22,904 nucleotides of DNA from a virus. The position numbers and the translations under genes were made by a program. A model generated the notes under the pieces. That model did not search any database, was not told the DNA's origin, and saw only the letters and a list, made by a program, of their open reading frames with translations. Position 1 is the first letter of the stretch. Each line of letters opens with the position of its first letter. Positions 7,156 through 14,615 of this stretch are shown one piece after another. The stretch spans positions 1-22,904 of the IMG/VR virus record IMGVR_UViG_3300025128_000365; one strand, 5' to 3'.

Positions 7156-7828
7156 TTATCGCCATGCCGGGATCGACTATCGCCACGCAACCTCGGACTA
7201 CCGAGGAAGCATTGGCGCTGCCGTCTCACCCGCGGTCGTTGCCGCAGTCGCCGCGGTCCCGGCACCTACCGTTTCTGGTGCTGCCACTGTTGCTGCTGGC
7301 GTTGTTGCTGCTAGTGCTGGTGTCCCTGGCCCGACAGTTTCGACAATCGCTTCGGTCAGTGCTTCCGTTGTTGCTGGGGTTAGCAGTGTCGGTTCGCCGA
7401 CGGTCTCAGGTACCGCCAACGCGGCTGTTTCAACAGTCGGTGTTGTCGGGGCTGTTCCCTCTGCGACAGCCTCTCAAACGGCCAATGCGACACCGGACAC
7501 GGTGACGGCCACTGGTGGGGTTCATGAGGCTGATCTGGTGCGTCGAGTTGCGTTGACGACGACTGATTCGTTGCCGACGTTGGCTCCCGGCGAGGTCGGT
7601 TACCAGCCGTTCGCTGCGAACAATCGTTTGGCTCGCTTCTATTCGCCGCGTGCCCGAGGCGTCAACGTGTGGATCGCTGACGGTGCGGTTACGACGACTC
7701 AACCGGCGGATGCGTCCACCATCACCAGGACGCTTCACGGTGGTCACGAAGGCCCTGACGACCTGACTGATGCGGAGGCGGAACTACTTGCCGACGCTGG
7801 ATACGCCATCAATGTGGAGGCAGCATGA
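7142..7828 (+). CDS. repeat-rich virion/tail protein with DYR heptads and 22-residue Val/Ala/Pro repeats
   Basis: 228 aa, overlapping the previous gene by 14 nt and preceded by a strong AAGGAGG (7126-7132). Residues 4-24 carry three heptads of the form xDYRxxx (LDYRHAG, IDYRHAT, SDYRGSI). Residues 42-107 hold three 22-residue repeats beginning PTVS, with a degenerate copy before and after; such VAAV-PAPTV repeats occur in actinophage minor tail proteins. The C-terminal part (about 126-228) is non-repetitive, with LAPGEVGYQPFAANNRLARF and WIADGAV. The heptads recur in the 617-aa tail protein, suggesting a shared assembly role. It may be a spacer or fibre-like component. Function inferred only. 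Confidence 0.65.
   Translation: MAGLDYRHAGIDYRHATSDYRGSIGAAVSPAVVAAVAAVPAPTVSGAATVAAGVVAASAGVPGPTVSTIASVSASVVAGVSSVGSPTVSGTANAAVSTVGVVGAVPSATASQTANATPDTVTATGGVHEADLVRRVALTTTDSLPTLAPGEVGYQPFAANNRLARFYSPRARGVNVWIADGAVTTTQPADASTITRTLHGGHEGPDDLTDAEAELLADAGYAINVEAA
7151..7213 (+). repeat. three DYR heptapeptide repeats (first copy)
   Basis: Codes for three consecutive 7-residue units, LDYRHAG, IDYRHAT and SDYRGSI, at residues 4-24 of the repeat-rich protein. The Asp-Tyr-Arg core is invariant in all three. The third unit has Gly after Arg, as does the last unit of the related repeat at 10364-10426. Confidence 0.85.
7265..7462 (+). repeat. tandem 66-bp repeats encoding 22-residue units
   Basis: Three in-register units begin with PTVS at residues 42, 64 and 86 and end with V(P/G)(G/S) before the next Pro. 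Units differ at the DNA level, so they are old or have diverged. A partial unit precedes (VVAAVAAVPA) and a weak one follows (ATASQTAN). Such tracts tend to change copy number by slippage. Confidence 0.8.
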
Positions 7829-8148
7829 CAGTAAAGAATCGAGAAGATTGCACGCCGGAAGAGCTTGCTGAACGGGACGCGTTTGCCGAGAAGGTCCGGT
7901 CCATTTCGTTTGCTGCTTCTGCTATGCCGACACGGTCCAAAGCGGCCGACGAGAAGAAGGCGTGGCAGAAGATGGACAAGGACATGGACGCCTATAAGAG
8001 GCTCCGAGGCGACGGTGTGCAGCCTCCATCGATTCGCAATTCCGCCGACCTTGAATCTCGTGCTGAGACTAAGATGGAGATCGAATCTGGAACAGTGGTG
8101 CGGAATCGCAATGTCCGTAAGGCCACTGAAGAGCTGCTTGCCGACTGA
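7825..8148 (+). CDS. small conserved-looking late protein, 107 aa
   Basis: Starts at ATG overlapping the previous TGA (ATGA), behind GGAGG. Charged and helical. The second half contains MDAYKRLRGDGVQPPSI and LESRAETKMEIESG, a pattern I recall in small proteins of actinobacterial and marine phages encoded next to tail genes (short spaced RLRxDGxQPxxI then ExxxEIxSG). No membrane or signal segment. A structural or chaperone role is possible; function unknown. Confidence 0.6.
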   Translation: MTVKNREDCTPEELAERDAFAEKVRSISFAASAMPTRSKAADEKKAWQKMDKDMDAYKRLRGDGVQPPSIRNSADLESRAETKMEIESGTVVRNRNVRKATEELLAD

Positions 8149-8161
8149 GGACTGATACGGC

Positions 8162-9052
8162 ATGACGGCGCAAGTGTGGATAGACCGCACCAGGGATCTC
8201 CTGTTGGGCGGAACGGTTGAGTCGATCAATCGTCTCAACGGGGATATCAACTCGTCAGTTTCCTCGTTTGCGGTGGAATTGGCCGCGGGGCCGATTGTGC
8301 CCGGAGTTCTCATCGAAGTCGGTACGGAGATGATGTATGTGACTTCGGTTGCGGGTCAGACGGTTGGTGTGATCCGCGGGTACGGCGGGTCGGAGGCGGC
8401 GGCGCATACCGGGACGGGGGCGTCTCCTGCGATTATTCGTGTCGCCCCCCAGTACCAGGCGTATCAGATCCTCGACGCCATCAACACCGACCTGCATGAC
8501 CTGTCAGCGTTGGGGCTTTACCAGATCAAGACCGCTACTTTCTCTTTCGCGTCAGGGACCGACGGTTACAACTTGGCCTCTGACGCCCTCGGTGTGTACC
8601 GGGTGACGTACACAGACCCATCGGCTGACCAATCCGAACCGGAGGTGCGGAGGTTCTCCCTGCGCCGGAACCGGGACACTTCGACGTTTGCGTCGGGCGT
8701 GGCTCTCATTCTCCAAGATCCCCCGGTGTCAGGCCAGACCGTTCGCGTCGAGTACAAAGCGCCTTTCAGCACTTTGAGCGCAACCACCACCGCCCTTTCT
8801 ACGACAGGGCTGCACACCGAGGCTTACGACCTGCCCGTGCTGGGCGCAGCCCTGCAACTGATGACGTTCAAACCGATTGCTCGGGAATCGGTGATGGTGC
8901 AGGCACCGATGCGGAGAGCCGACGAGGTTCCCCCTGGTGCGATCTCGGCGTCGATGCGAGACCTGAGGTTCCGGCGGGCAGAACGGATTGAAGCTGAGAA
9001 GGCTCGGTTGACGCAGCTCTACCCGACGACTTGGCTTCGTAGCGGGGAGTAG
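8162..9052 (+). CDS. putative head-tail adaptor / tail tubular-type protein
   Basis: 296 aa. The N-terminal region has a helix (VWIDRTRDLLL), then strands with LIEVGTEMMYVTSV and VIRGYGG, and a His-containing AAAHTG element. A helical YQAYQILDAINTDLHDLSAL block follows, then beta-rich sequence and a C-terminal helix rich in Arg/Glu. This N-terminal order (helix, beta hairpin with EM/E-V-V, RGxxG..AAAH) fits adaptor-like proteins I recall from short-tailed environmental phages, which sit between portal and nozzle. It directly precedes the large tail protein with a 3-nt gap, supporting an interface role. The assignment is from pattern and position. Confidence 0.55.
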   Translation: MTAQVWIDRTRDLLLGGTVESINRLNGDINSSVSSFAVELAAGPIVPGVLIEVGTEMMYVTSVAGQTVGVIRGYGGSEAAAHTGTGASPAIIRVAPQYQAYQILDAINTDLHDLSALGLYQIKTATFSFASGTDGYNLASDALGVYRVTYTDPSADQSEPEVRRFSLRRNRDTSTFASGVALILQDPPVSGQTVRVEYKAPFSTLSATTTALSTTGLHTEAYDLPVLGAALQLMTFKPIARESVMVQAPMRRADEVPPGAISASMRDLRFRRAERIEAEKARLTQLYPTTWLRSGE

Positions 9053-9055
9053 GCC

Positions 9056-10909
9056 GTGGCGGTCGCTCCGCGTTTTGACGTTTCCATTGACGGTCGCGAG
9101 TACCTCGTTGACATCGAGCGCTATCGCCGGTCCACGGTGCCAGCGCAGAAGCAGCAGCAGGACACGTCTGACGACGTTGGTGAACAGACCCTGTCGAACG
9201 TCGGCCAGTGGATTCGTTCCCAGTCGGACTGGTCGCGTGGAGCAGGCCAGGAGCATTACGACCTAGTTGATTCTGATCGGCGGCGGTTCCACACCAGCAA
9301 GAACGTGGATGTGTGGACGAAGGGTCATTTGTCGATCTGTAAGGCCCTTGAGTCGAAGCAGGCTGCTGGGACGAACACGAACCTGTATGCCCGCATCGTG
9401 AACGGCAGCGTCTTCTATTTCTCGGACGGGTCGGACATGAAGTACGGCAACCCGGATGCTGCACCGACGATCACGTTTTCGGCGTCAGCGCAGGGCGGCA
9501 CGATCAAGGACTGGACTTCTGACGGGTCGCAGATCTATTCGGTTATCGGCACGGCGGTGAAGAAGGTCGCTGTTTCAAGCACCAGTGGTGCTTCGACCAT
9601 CGGTTCGTTCGCTGGGGATGTCATCGAGTTCGCCAACGGCCGGTTGATATCCGCCGATGGGGCACGCATCGTGGAACTCAACTCGTCGGGCACGGTTTTG
9701 ACGTTCGACAAGACACTGACCGGGACGTGTATCGCCATCAAGGGTGGTCCGCAAAGGATCTACGCGGCGTACAACGTCAACGGACAAGGCATCCTGTACT
9801 CGATTGGGATCTCGTCCACTGACGGTGCGCTCGCCTATCCGGTGCCTGCCGCTGTTCTCCCGGTTGGCGAAACCTTCTCAGGGCCGTTCTGCCTAGACAT
9901 CTTCGGAAGCATGGTCATCGCCGGTACGTCCGCTGGATGCCGGTTCGGGGTGATTTCCACGCAGGACAACGCATCGATCACGTTCGGCCCGGTCGTGGAC
10001 GACGGTGGCGCGGCCTACGGGACACGCATTGTTGGCAAGTACGGCTACTGGGGTACGTCTAACGGCGACACCTGGAAGGCCGACCTGACCGTCTTCAACG
10101 ACGTGCTACAGCCCGCCTACGCCCGGTTCCTCGCCCATGATTCCGACACCTACGGGAACGTCCTGTCGTTAGAGGTGGTGAACGGCAAACTGTTCTTCAC
10201 TGACAGCAACGGCGAACTGTACGGCGAGGACTATTCCGGGGATCTGTCTACTTCAGCCGAGCTGATTGTCGGCCAGGTGACGTTCGGAACGGCAGCGTCG
10301 AAGGTGGCGCGGGCCGTGTCAGGACGGTTCGCTAACGAGCAGGCCGAGTCCGGTTCCGGCGACATCGACTACCGCAAGTCGAGTACCGACTATCGGGCAT
10401 CGACGCTGAACTACCGGGGCCTCACAATAGGTGTGACCGGGACAACGACGATCACTTTGACTGACGAGAACAACGTGTCCACGGCAATGGTGCTGACCGG
10501 CACAGGTGTCGAAACCGCGTACTCGGCTGCTGATCCGGCGTCGGAGACGTTCGTTGTGAAACTCACGTTGGCTCGGGATTCGACTACCACGGCAGGCCCG
10601 GTTCTTGAACGCTGGTCGTTGCATGTCAGACCGCAACCTTCAAGGGTCGAAGAGATCATTGCGCCGCTCGTCATCCAGGGCAGGGTCGCCACATCGTATG
10701 GTGCGGGCGCTCCGGTCGGCTACGACAGTCAAGACGAGTATCTGGCGTTGAGAACACTGGTTACGACAGCGAGCGCCGTGACGTTCCAAGAAGGCGACCG
10801 TTCCGAAAGCGTGACGGTTGAAGACCTACAGATGGAACCGGTCAGGTACAGCCCTGATGGTTCCTTTTGGGAAGGAACGCTGGTATGCCGACTACTGACG
10901 GTCCCATAG
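9056..10909 (+). CDS. large minor tail protein (putative nozzle, beta-propeller-like)
   Basis: 617 aa, GTG start 3 nt after the previous stop, behind GGGAG. The N-terminus has TLSNVGQWIRSQSDWSRGAG and FHTSKNVDVWTKGHL, which match minor tail proteins of actinophages. Residues about 95-400 contain repeated short beta blocks (WTSDGSQIYSVIG, FANGRLISADG, VVNGKLFFTDSNGELYG) suggesting a propeller. Residues 437-457 hold DYR heptads. The last 100 residues form a separate domain ending CRLLTVP. In a short-tailed virion this would be the nozzle or knob at the tail tip. No enzyme motif is visible. It is the largest protein in the window, which also argues against a tape measure here. Confidence 0.7.
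   Translation: MAVAPRFDVSIDGREYLVDIERYRRSTVPAQKQQQDTSDDVGEQTLSNVGQWIRSQSDWSRGAGQEHYDLVDSDRRRFHTSKNVDVWTKGHLSICKALESKQAAGTNTNLYARIVNGSVFYFSDGSDMKYGNPDAAPTITFSASAQGGTIKDWTSDGSQIYSVIGTAVKKVAVSSTSGASTIGSFAGDVIEFANGRLISADGARIVELNSSGTVLTFDKTLTGTCIAIKGGPQRIYAAYNVNGQGILYSIGISSTDGALAYPVPAAVLPVGETFSGPFCLDIFGSMVIAGTSAGCRFGVISTQDNASITFGPVVDDGGAAYGTRIVGKYGYWGTSNGDTWKADLTVFNDVLQPAYARFLAHDSDTYGNVLSLEVVNGKLFFTDSNGELYGEDYSGDLSTSAELIVGQVTFGTAASKVARAVSGRFANEQAESGSGDIDYRKSSTDYRASTLNYRGLTIGVTGTTTITLTDENNVSTAMVLTGTGVETAYSAADPASETFVVKLTLARDSTTTAGPVLERWSLHVRPQPSRVEEIIAPLVIQGRVATSYGAGAPVGYDSQDEYLALRTLVTTASAVTFQEGDRSESVTVEDLQMEPVRYSPDGSFWEGTLVCRLLTVP
10364..10426 (+). repeat. three DYR heptapeptide repeats (second copy)
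   Basis: Residues 437-457 of the 617-aa tail protein read IDYRKSS, TDYRAST, LNYRGLT, the same 7-residue spacing and Tyr-Arg core as residues 4-24 of the protein at 7142. The final unit again has Arg-Gly. DNA identity is lower than protein similarity. Confidence 0.85.
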
Positions 10910-11112
10910 ACCTAGAAACATTCGCGGCTGCTAATGGTCGCCGACATGCAACCCGTTGGGTGGATCAGCTCCCTGAGGACATCAGGCAGCAGATTTTGAA
11001 CTCCAGCGTGGGACCAACGGTTATCTGCAATTGGTTGAAGTCGCTTGGTTACGCCGATGCCACTGTTAACAGGGTGGCTGCCCTTGTCCGCGACCGTCAG
11101 GCCAACGGGTGA
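10885..11112 (+). CDS. small helix-turn-helix-like protein next to metallophosphoesterase
   Basis: 75 aa from ATG 10885, chosen over an in-frame ATG at 10867 because GGGAAGGAA lies at good distance. It overlaps the tail gene by 25 nt and the next gene by 4 nt (GTGA). Helical, with WVDQLPEDIRQQILNS, then SVGPTVICNWLKSLGYADAT and a basic end (RVAALVRDRQ). The ICNWLKSLGY..ATVNRVAALV part looks like a helix-turn-helix recognition unit. Similar small proteins accompany this phosphoesterase in actinophages. It may bind DNA or guide its neighbour; this is inference. Confidence 0.55.
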   Translation: MPTTDGPIDLETFAAANGRRHATRWVDQLPEDIRQQILNSSVGPTVICNWLKSLGYADATVNRVAALVRDRQANG

Positions 11113-12179
11113 GCGAACTAGAGGAGTTCGCCGACCACGCGATCCTGCTTGAACGACTCAGCCGAGTCGAGAAGGCGCACGGTAAGGCGAAAGCTGAACT
11201 TCGGATAAGCCGGGACCAGGCGTCGGCGCTCGCTGTCGAACGTGACGGGCTGCTGGCTCGTATCAGCGTCTATGAAAAGGCAGCCGGGAAGAAGCCGCCG
11301 AAGTGGTTGACGCCGAAGGCCCCGAAGAAGAAGACCTCGGCGACCGTTGTCGCTGTTCTGTCGGACACCCACTGGGACGAGGTCGTGCGGCCAGAGGAAC
11401 TCGACGGGGCGAACGCCTATGACCGTCGTATCGCCGAGCTTCGGTTGAAACGGTTTTCCGACAAGACCATCGAGTTGGCTCGGGACTATGTCGCAGGCGT
11501 TGACATCGACGGACTCTGCCTGATGCTCGGAGGGGATTTGATTTCCGGTCACATCCACGACGAGTTGGTCGAGTCGAATGAGGCGTCGTCGTTGGCGACG
11601 GTCGTTCATTGGTCGGCACAGTTGGCTGCGGCGATCCGGCAGTTGGCTGACCACTTCGGCAGGGTGCATGTCCCGTCGGTGGTTGGCAACCACGGGCGGA
11701 TGAAACCCGGTAAGCCGAGGATGAAGGGCCGGGTGCGGGACAACCTCGACTGGTTGTTGACGACGATGACGGCGAACCATCTGGCGGGCGACGAGCGGGT
11801 TAGTTGGCAGATACCGGATTCAACGGATGCCCTGGTGGACGTGTACGGCACCCGGTTCTTGTTGACGCACGGCGATCAGGTTCGGGGTGGTGGAGGCGGC
11901 GTCGCCGGCCTGCTTCCTCCGGTGTTTCGGATGCGCGACAAGAAGCGGACGAACACTCCGTTCGACGTGATGGTCATCGGGCATTTCCACCAGTTGAATC
12001 TCGCTGCGGCCACCGGGCTGGTGGTCAATGGGTCCACGAAGGGACCGGACGAGTTCTCTCGGATTTTCAATTTCAAGGACGAAGCGCCTCAGCAGGCGTT
12101 CATGGTCGTCACCCCGAAGTACGGGGTTTCGATCCAGGCTCCCATCCATGTGATGGACAGACAGAAAGAAGGTTGGTAA
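11109..12179 (+). CDS. calcineurin-like metallophosphoesterase (MRE11-like)
   Basis: 356 aa from GTG 11109, overlapping the previous TGA. Residues 1-60 are a charged, probably coiled-coil helix, then a Lys/Pro-rich linker (60-76). The catalytic domain carries the full metallophosphoesterase set: D86 and H88 (SDTHW), D143 (GGDLISG), N194-H195 (GNHG), H254 (THGD), and H292 and H294 (GHFH). These bind two metals and hydrolyse phosphoesters. Actinophage homologues are often annotated as MRE11-like nucleases, but the substrate, DNA or small phosphoester, is not shown by the sequence. Unusually it is encoded at the end of the late, structural operon and just before a holin. Cytoplasmic. Confidence 0.88.
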   Translation: MSELEEFADHAILLERLSRVEKAHGKAKAELRISRDQASALAVERDGLLARISVYEKAAGKKPPKWLTPKAPKKKTSATVVAVLSDTHWDEVVRPEELDGANAYDRRIAELRLKRFSDKTIELARDYVAGVDIDGLCLMLGGDLISGHIHDELVESNEASSLATVVHWSAQLAAAIRQLADHFGRVHVPSVVGNHGRMKPGKPRMKGRVRDNLDWLLTTMTANHLAGDERVSWQIPDSTDALVDVYGTRFLLTHGDQVRGGGGGVAGLLPPVFRMRDKKRTNTPFDVMVIGHFHQLNLAAATGLVVNGSTKGPDEFSRIFNFKDEAPQQAFMVVTPKYGVSIQAPIHVMDRQKEGW

Positions 12180-12373
12180 TGGGTTTCACGCGTGACATGG
12201 CGGAGAGAATGCTTGCAACAGGTGCCCAGACGTTTTTGGGCATTTTTTCTCTCACTGATTTGGGTTCGGCTGAGGCCGCGGCGGTTGCTGCCGGTACCGC
12301 TGTGCTGGCAATGGTGAAGGCGTGGATCGCTTCGTTCCTCGGCACCAAGGGCACCGCGTCTCTAGCCGATTAA
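12179..12373 (+). CDS. holin (phage r1t-like)
   Basis: 64 aa; ATG overlaps the preceding TAA by 1 nt, with GAAGG upstream. Charged N-terminus (FTRDMAERMLATGAQTF), hydrophobic segments about 13-26 and 34-53 (AAAVAAGTAVLAMVKAW), and a short tail ending GTASLAD. This AERxxxTxAQxFL...AVLxxxKxxxAS layout matches small r1t-family holins common in actinophages. It would open the membrane for the amidase at 6159, although the two genes are 5.3 kb apart. Its stop codon overlaps the convergent gene's stop (TTAA at 12370-12373). Confidence 0.8.
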   Translation: MGFTRDMAERMLATGAQTFLGIFSLTDLGSAEAAAVAAGTAVLAMVKAWIASFLGTKGTASLAD

Positions 12374-12882
12374 GCCACTTGCTCCGTAACCCAAGACCTC
12401 AGTTGATGGAGTTTGTCAGCAAGGTCTAGGAGTTCCTTAGTTGGACCGTCGGGTGTATTGATGAGTCGGCTCATTGTGACAATCCAGGTGCCAAATTTTG
12501 GGTCGTCCTGAGTGAGGAACGAGATACTGGCAGTGGAGACATTCTTGAAAGTCTGTTCGGTGGTGAGCGTTACGAGATTCCTACGGAGATCGGCGATGTA
12601 GTCACCAGCGAGGTAGGTGAGTCTCAAATGGCCGATTTCACCGCCTGTTGATTCCCAGTGTTTGGATTCGTCGGCCATATTCATCACCGCGATTTGGACG
12701 CGATTGCTGCCGAGAACTTCGACTGCGGTTTCCACCGACTCGTCAGCCATCTTCAAAGTTTTCGCGTCCAAGCGCTCGTGTATTGCGTTAATGGAGAGGC
12801 GCTGTCGTCGCCAAGTGGAGTATCCGGTAACGAGCTGAGTCTCAAAGACGTACTGTCCAGTTTGTGAACCCATTGGTTTCAT
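12370..12882 (-). CDS. unknown protein co-translated with the repressor, 170 aa
   Basis: The ATG at 12882 overlaps the repressor TGA (ATGA), so I prefer it to an upstream in-frame start at 12960 inside the repressor gene. Soluble mixed alpha/beta protein. Visible stretches are YVFETQLVTGYSTWRRQRL, ETAVEVLGSNRVQIAVMN and a C-terminal LLDLADKLHQLRSWV helix. No family recognised and no catalytic motif seen. Placement as the second gene of the repressor transcript suggests a role in lysogeny, such as superinfection immunity or modulating the repressor. Its stop codon overlaps that of the convergent holin. Confidence 0.65.
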   Translation of the reverse strand: MKPMGSQTGQYVFETQLVTGYSTWRRQRLSINAIHERLDAKTLKMADESVETAVEVLGSNRVQIAVMNMADESKHWESTGGEIGHLRLTYLAGDYIADLRRNLVTLTTEQTFKNVSTASISFLTQDDPKFGTWIVTMSRLINTPDGPTKELLDLADKLHQLRSWVTEQVA

Positions 12883-13613
12883 CTCGACACCTGCTCTTCG
12901 TCGTTGGCCTTCTCCATTGCTGCCATTGCGTTCTTTAGACGACTCAGTCCGGTTTCCCAATTTTCGATACCGGTTTGACGAACGTCCAAATATTCGTTCA
13001 TCTCTTCGACAACTTCCTTGATCGCCGAATCTTCTTCAGCTCTCAAAAGTTCCCAGAGAACCTCGGTTTCAACATCCAAGAACTCAGAGACCATGTGAAT
13101 GTGCGTCTCAAAACTCACTAACCCGAGTTCAAGTCTCACGATGGTGCCCATTGGGACTTTCATCAGATCAGCGGCGTCTGCCACTGAGAGACCATGAGCG
13201 ATGCGCTTCTTCGCGAACAGGTCGGCGAGGACGCCTGTTACTGGCGGATTGTCAACCTTCAACAATTCACCCAAGACCGCTCGGACCTCGATGATCTCGT
13301 TCTGCACCCCTGTGGCAAAAGACTTGAATGACTCTTGGGTGTCCTCCAGCACCCCCTGCATGTCCTTGACTGTTTCAACGATTTCCAGAAAGTCCTGGTC
13401 TGCTCCAGCCGGGGCCTCTAGGAGCCGCAGGGCACGCGACTCCGAGATTCCTAGCCACCCGGCTATAACCGGTATGTCCTTGTAGGGCTTGGAGTGCCCC
13501 AACTCCAGCCGAGACAGTTTGGTTTGCGTGAAACCAAGTTCGTCAGCAGCCTCGGTCTGAGATTGGTTCAGCAATTTCCGGTGCTGAACGATCTGTCGTG
13601 CGAGTCCGTTCAA
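12879..13613 (-). CDS. phage repressor with two helix-turn-helix units (XRE-like)
   Basis: 244 aa from TTG 13613, the first usable start after an in-frame stop; GGAG lies about 15 nt upstream, so initiation is probably weak. Residues 5-57 form a typical XRE/Cro HTH (NQSQTEAADELGFTQTKLSR). Residues 129-182 repeat the layout (GLSVADAADLMKVPMGTIVR), both followed by LELG and a WLGIS/FLDVE helix. A coiled-coil-like linker (75-120) and a charged helical tail (195-240) suggest a dimer. The gene is read leftward toward the late genes and sits beside the integrase, as expected for an immunity repressor. Candidate operators are at 13666 and 14599. Confidence 0.8.
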   Translation of the reverse strand: MNGLARQIVQHRKLLNQSQTEAADELGFTQTKLSRLELGHSKPYKDIPVIAGWLGISESRALRLLEAPAGADQDFLEIVETVKDMQGVLEDTQESFKSFATGVQNEIIEVRAVLGELLKVDNPPVTGVLADLFAKKRIAHGLSVADAADLMKVPMGTIVRLELGLVSFETHIHMVSEFLDVETEVLWELLRAEEDSAIKEVVEEMNEYLDVRQTGIENWETGLSRLKNAMAAMEKANDEEQVSR

Positions 13614-13658
13614 TTTGGCAAGCTTTCTCTCCGCGCCACCATTGTTGGTGACGACTGA

Positions 13659-13687
13659 TTATTACTCGCTAGTCGCTAATAAAGCAA
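13659..13687 (-). promoter_or_regulatory. candidate promoter of the repressor operon with internal operator
   Basis: Reading leftward: -35 TTGCTT (13687-13682), 17-bp spacer, -10 TAATAA (13664-13659), with a start expected near 13652, about 40 nt before the TTG. The spacer contains the 10-mer TCGCTAGTCG (13666-13675, plus-strand reading), which also occurs next to the early promoter. Autoregulation by the repressor is a natural reading. Inferred from hexamers and spacing only. Confidence 0.6.
13666..13675. promoter_or_regulatory. putative operator copy 1 (TCGCTAGTCG)
   Basis: Ten-base element, exact match to 14599-14608. Here it lies between the -35 and -10 of the leftward repressor promoter, and the adjoining CGCTA is repeated (CGCTAGTCGCTA). 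It could equally be an integrase arm-type site, since the two copies flank the integrase gene. Confidence 0.5.
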
Positions 13688-13690
13688 TAA

Positions 13691-14575
13691 TCAATATCGG
13701 CGACCTGTCATAGCGTCCCGCAGATGTTCCGCTGTCGCCAACTCGATGTAGTGCTGAGTCGAAGACAGGTGCGAATGACCGAGCATGGCCTGCACGGCTC
13801 GCACGTCTAGGCATTCCCTGTAAACGTCGGTCGCTGCCGTTGACCTCAGCGAGTGCGCCGACTTGCCGTCATAAGGTCCGCGCTTCACACCGGAGTTGTT
13901 GAAGATCCGGTTCATCCGATGGTTGACAGACGCTTTGCTCATCGGTTCAAAGGTTCCCTTGGTGGACAGCAGCGGGCCAGAGCGGTGCCCGATGACTGCG
14001 AGATGCCTGCGGATCACCGAACACGTCTGCTCCGACAGTGGCAGCACCCGGCCCCTGTCATTTTTGCCGTGCAGATAGATCTGCCGATTGTCGAGATCCA
14101 CGTCACCCACCTGGAGTCGGCGCACCTCAACAGAACGGAGGCCCTCTTGCACCATGAGGGTCGCCATGACTTCACAGACATGGCCTTTCGCAGAACGATG
14201 GTCTGCGTCGGTTCGCCGCGCAGCCCTCAGCACGGCTGTCACCTCTTCGGGCTTCAACGGCTTCGGCGTGGGTCGCATTGCTTTGGGTGCTGGGATCAGT
14301 TCGGTCGGGTCAGCATCCAGGTAGCGGCGTTGCACCACCCACCGGAAGAACGCTCGCAGCGCGTTCCTTCGTGACCGTTGGGAACTGGGCGACAGTTTCC
14401 TGTCGTGGACCCAAGCGGCCAGCTCTTCCGCGTCGAAGTCCTCAAGGGTCTCAACGGAATGCTGTTTGGCGAACGCCTTGATGTGGTTCCGGTAGCCGAT
14501 CTCTGTGTCCTGCGCGTAGGCGGGACGACAGGTTGACAGCCACTCCTCTACTAGTTCGGTCACGGTCATCCGCAT
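13691..14575 (-). CDS. int: tyrosine recombinase / integrase
   Basis: 294 aa. Residues 1-95 form the SAM-like core-binding domain (EEWLSTCRPAY through FFRWVVQRRYLDADP). The catalytic domain shows R147 (EGLRSVEVRRL), K171 (HGKNDRGR), H241 and R244 (HSLRSTAATDV), H267 (LGHSHLSS) and nucleophile Y276 (TQHYIEL). It joins phage and host attachment sites. Two ATGs lie at the start (14575, 14569); neither has a strong ribosome site. It is read toward the repressor, with 77 nt between the integrase stop and the repressor start codon. It has no N-terminal arm-binding domain that I can see, so it is a compact, XerC/D-like integrase. Confidence 0.93.
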   Translation of the reverse strand: MRMTVTELVEEWLSTCRPAYAQDTEIGYRNHIKAFAKQHSVETLEDFDAEELAAWVHDRKLSPSSQRSRRNALRAFFRWVVQRRYLDADPTELIPAPKAMRPTPKPLKPEEVTAVLRAARRTDADHRSAKGHVCEVMATLMVQEGLRSVEVRRLQVGDVDLDNRQIYLHGKNDRGRVLPLSEQTCSVIRRHLAVIGHRSGPLLSTKGTFEPMSKASVNHRMNRIFNNSGVKRGPYDGKSAHSLRSTAATDVYRECLDVRAVQAMLGHSHLSSTQHYIELATAEHLRDAMTGRRY

Positions 14576-14598
14576 GGTTTATCGCGGTTCCGGCACTA

Positions 14599-14608
14599 TC
14601 GCTAGTCG
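14599..14608. promoter_or_regulatory. putative operator copy 2 (TCGCTAGTCG)
   Basis: Exact copy of the element at 13666-13675, placed 7 bp upstream of the early -35 and about 24 bp upstream of the integrase start. Position fits repressor control of the early operon and possibly of the integrase. CACTA (14594) and TAGTG (14621) flank it as a short inverted pair. Confidence 0.5.
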
Positions 14609-14615
14609 TAGGTAC

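Larger units (their letters stand above)
13656..13693. repeat. 8-bp inverted repeat spanning the repressor promoter
   Basis: TGATTATT (13656-13663) and AATAATCA (13686-13693) are perfect inverted copies 22 bp apart, in the only markedly AT-rich stretch nearby. The right arm covers the integrase stop codon; the arms overlap the -35 and -10 hexamers. It could be a dimer-binding operator or a short mRNA stem. Confidence 0.7.

Noticed and set aside
7152-7505. 117-aa plus-strand ORF inside the repeat-rich gene
   Set aside because: Low-complexity Leu/Ser shadow of the Val/Ala repeats; the other frame has the strong AAGGAGG and the DYR repeats.
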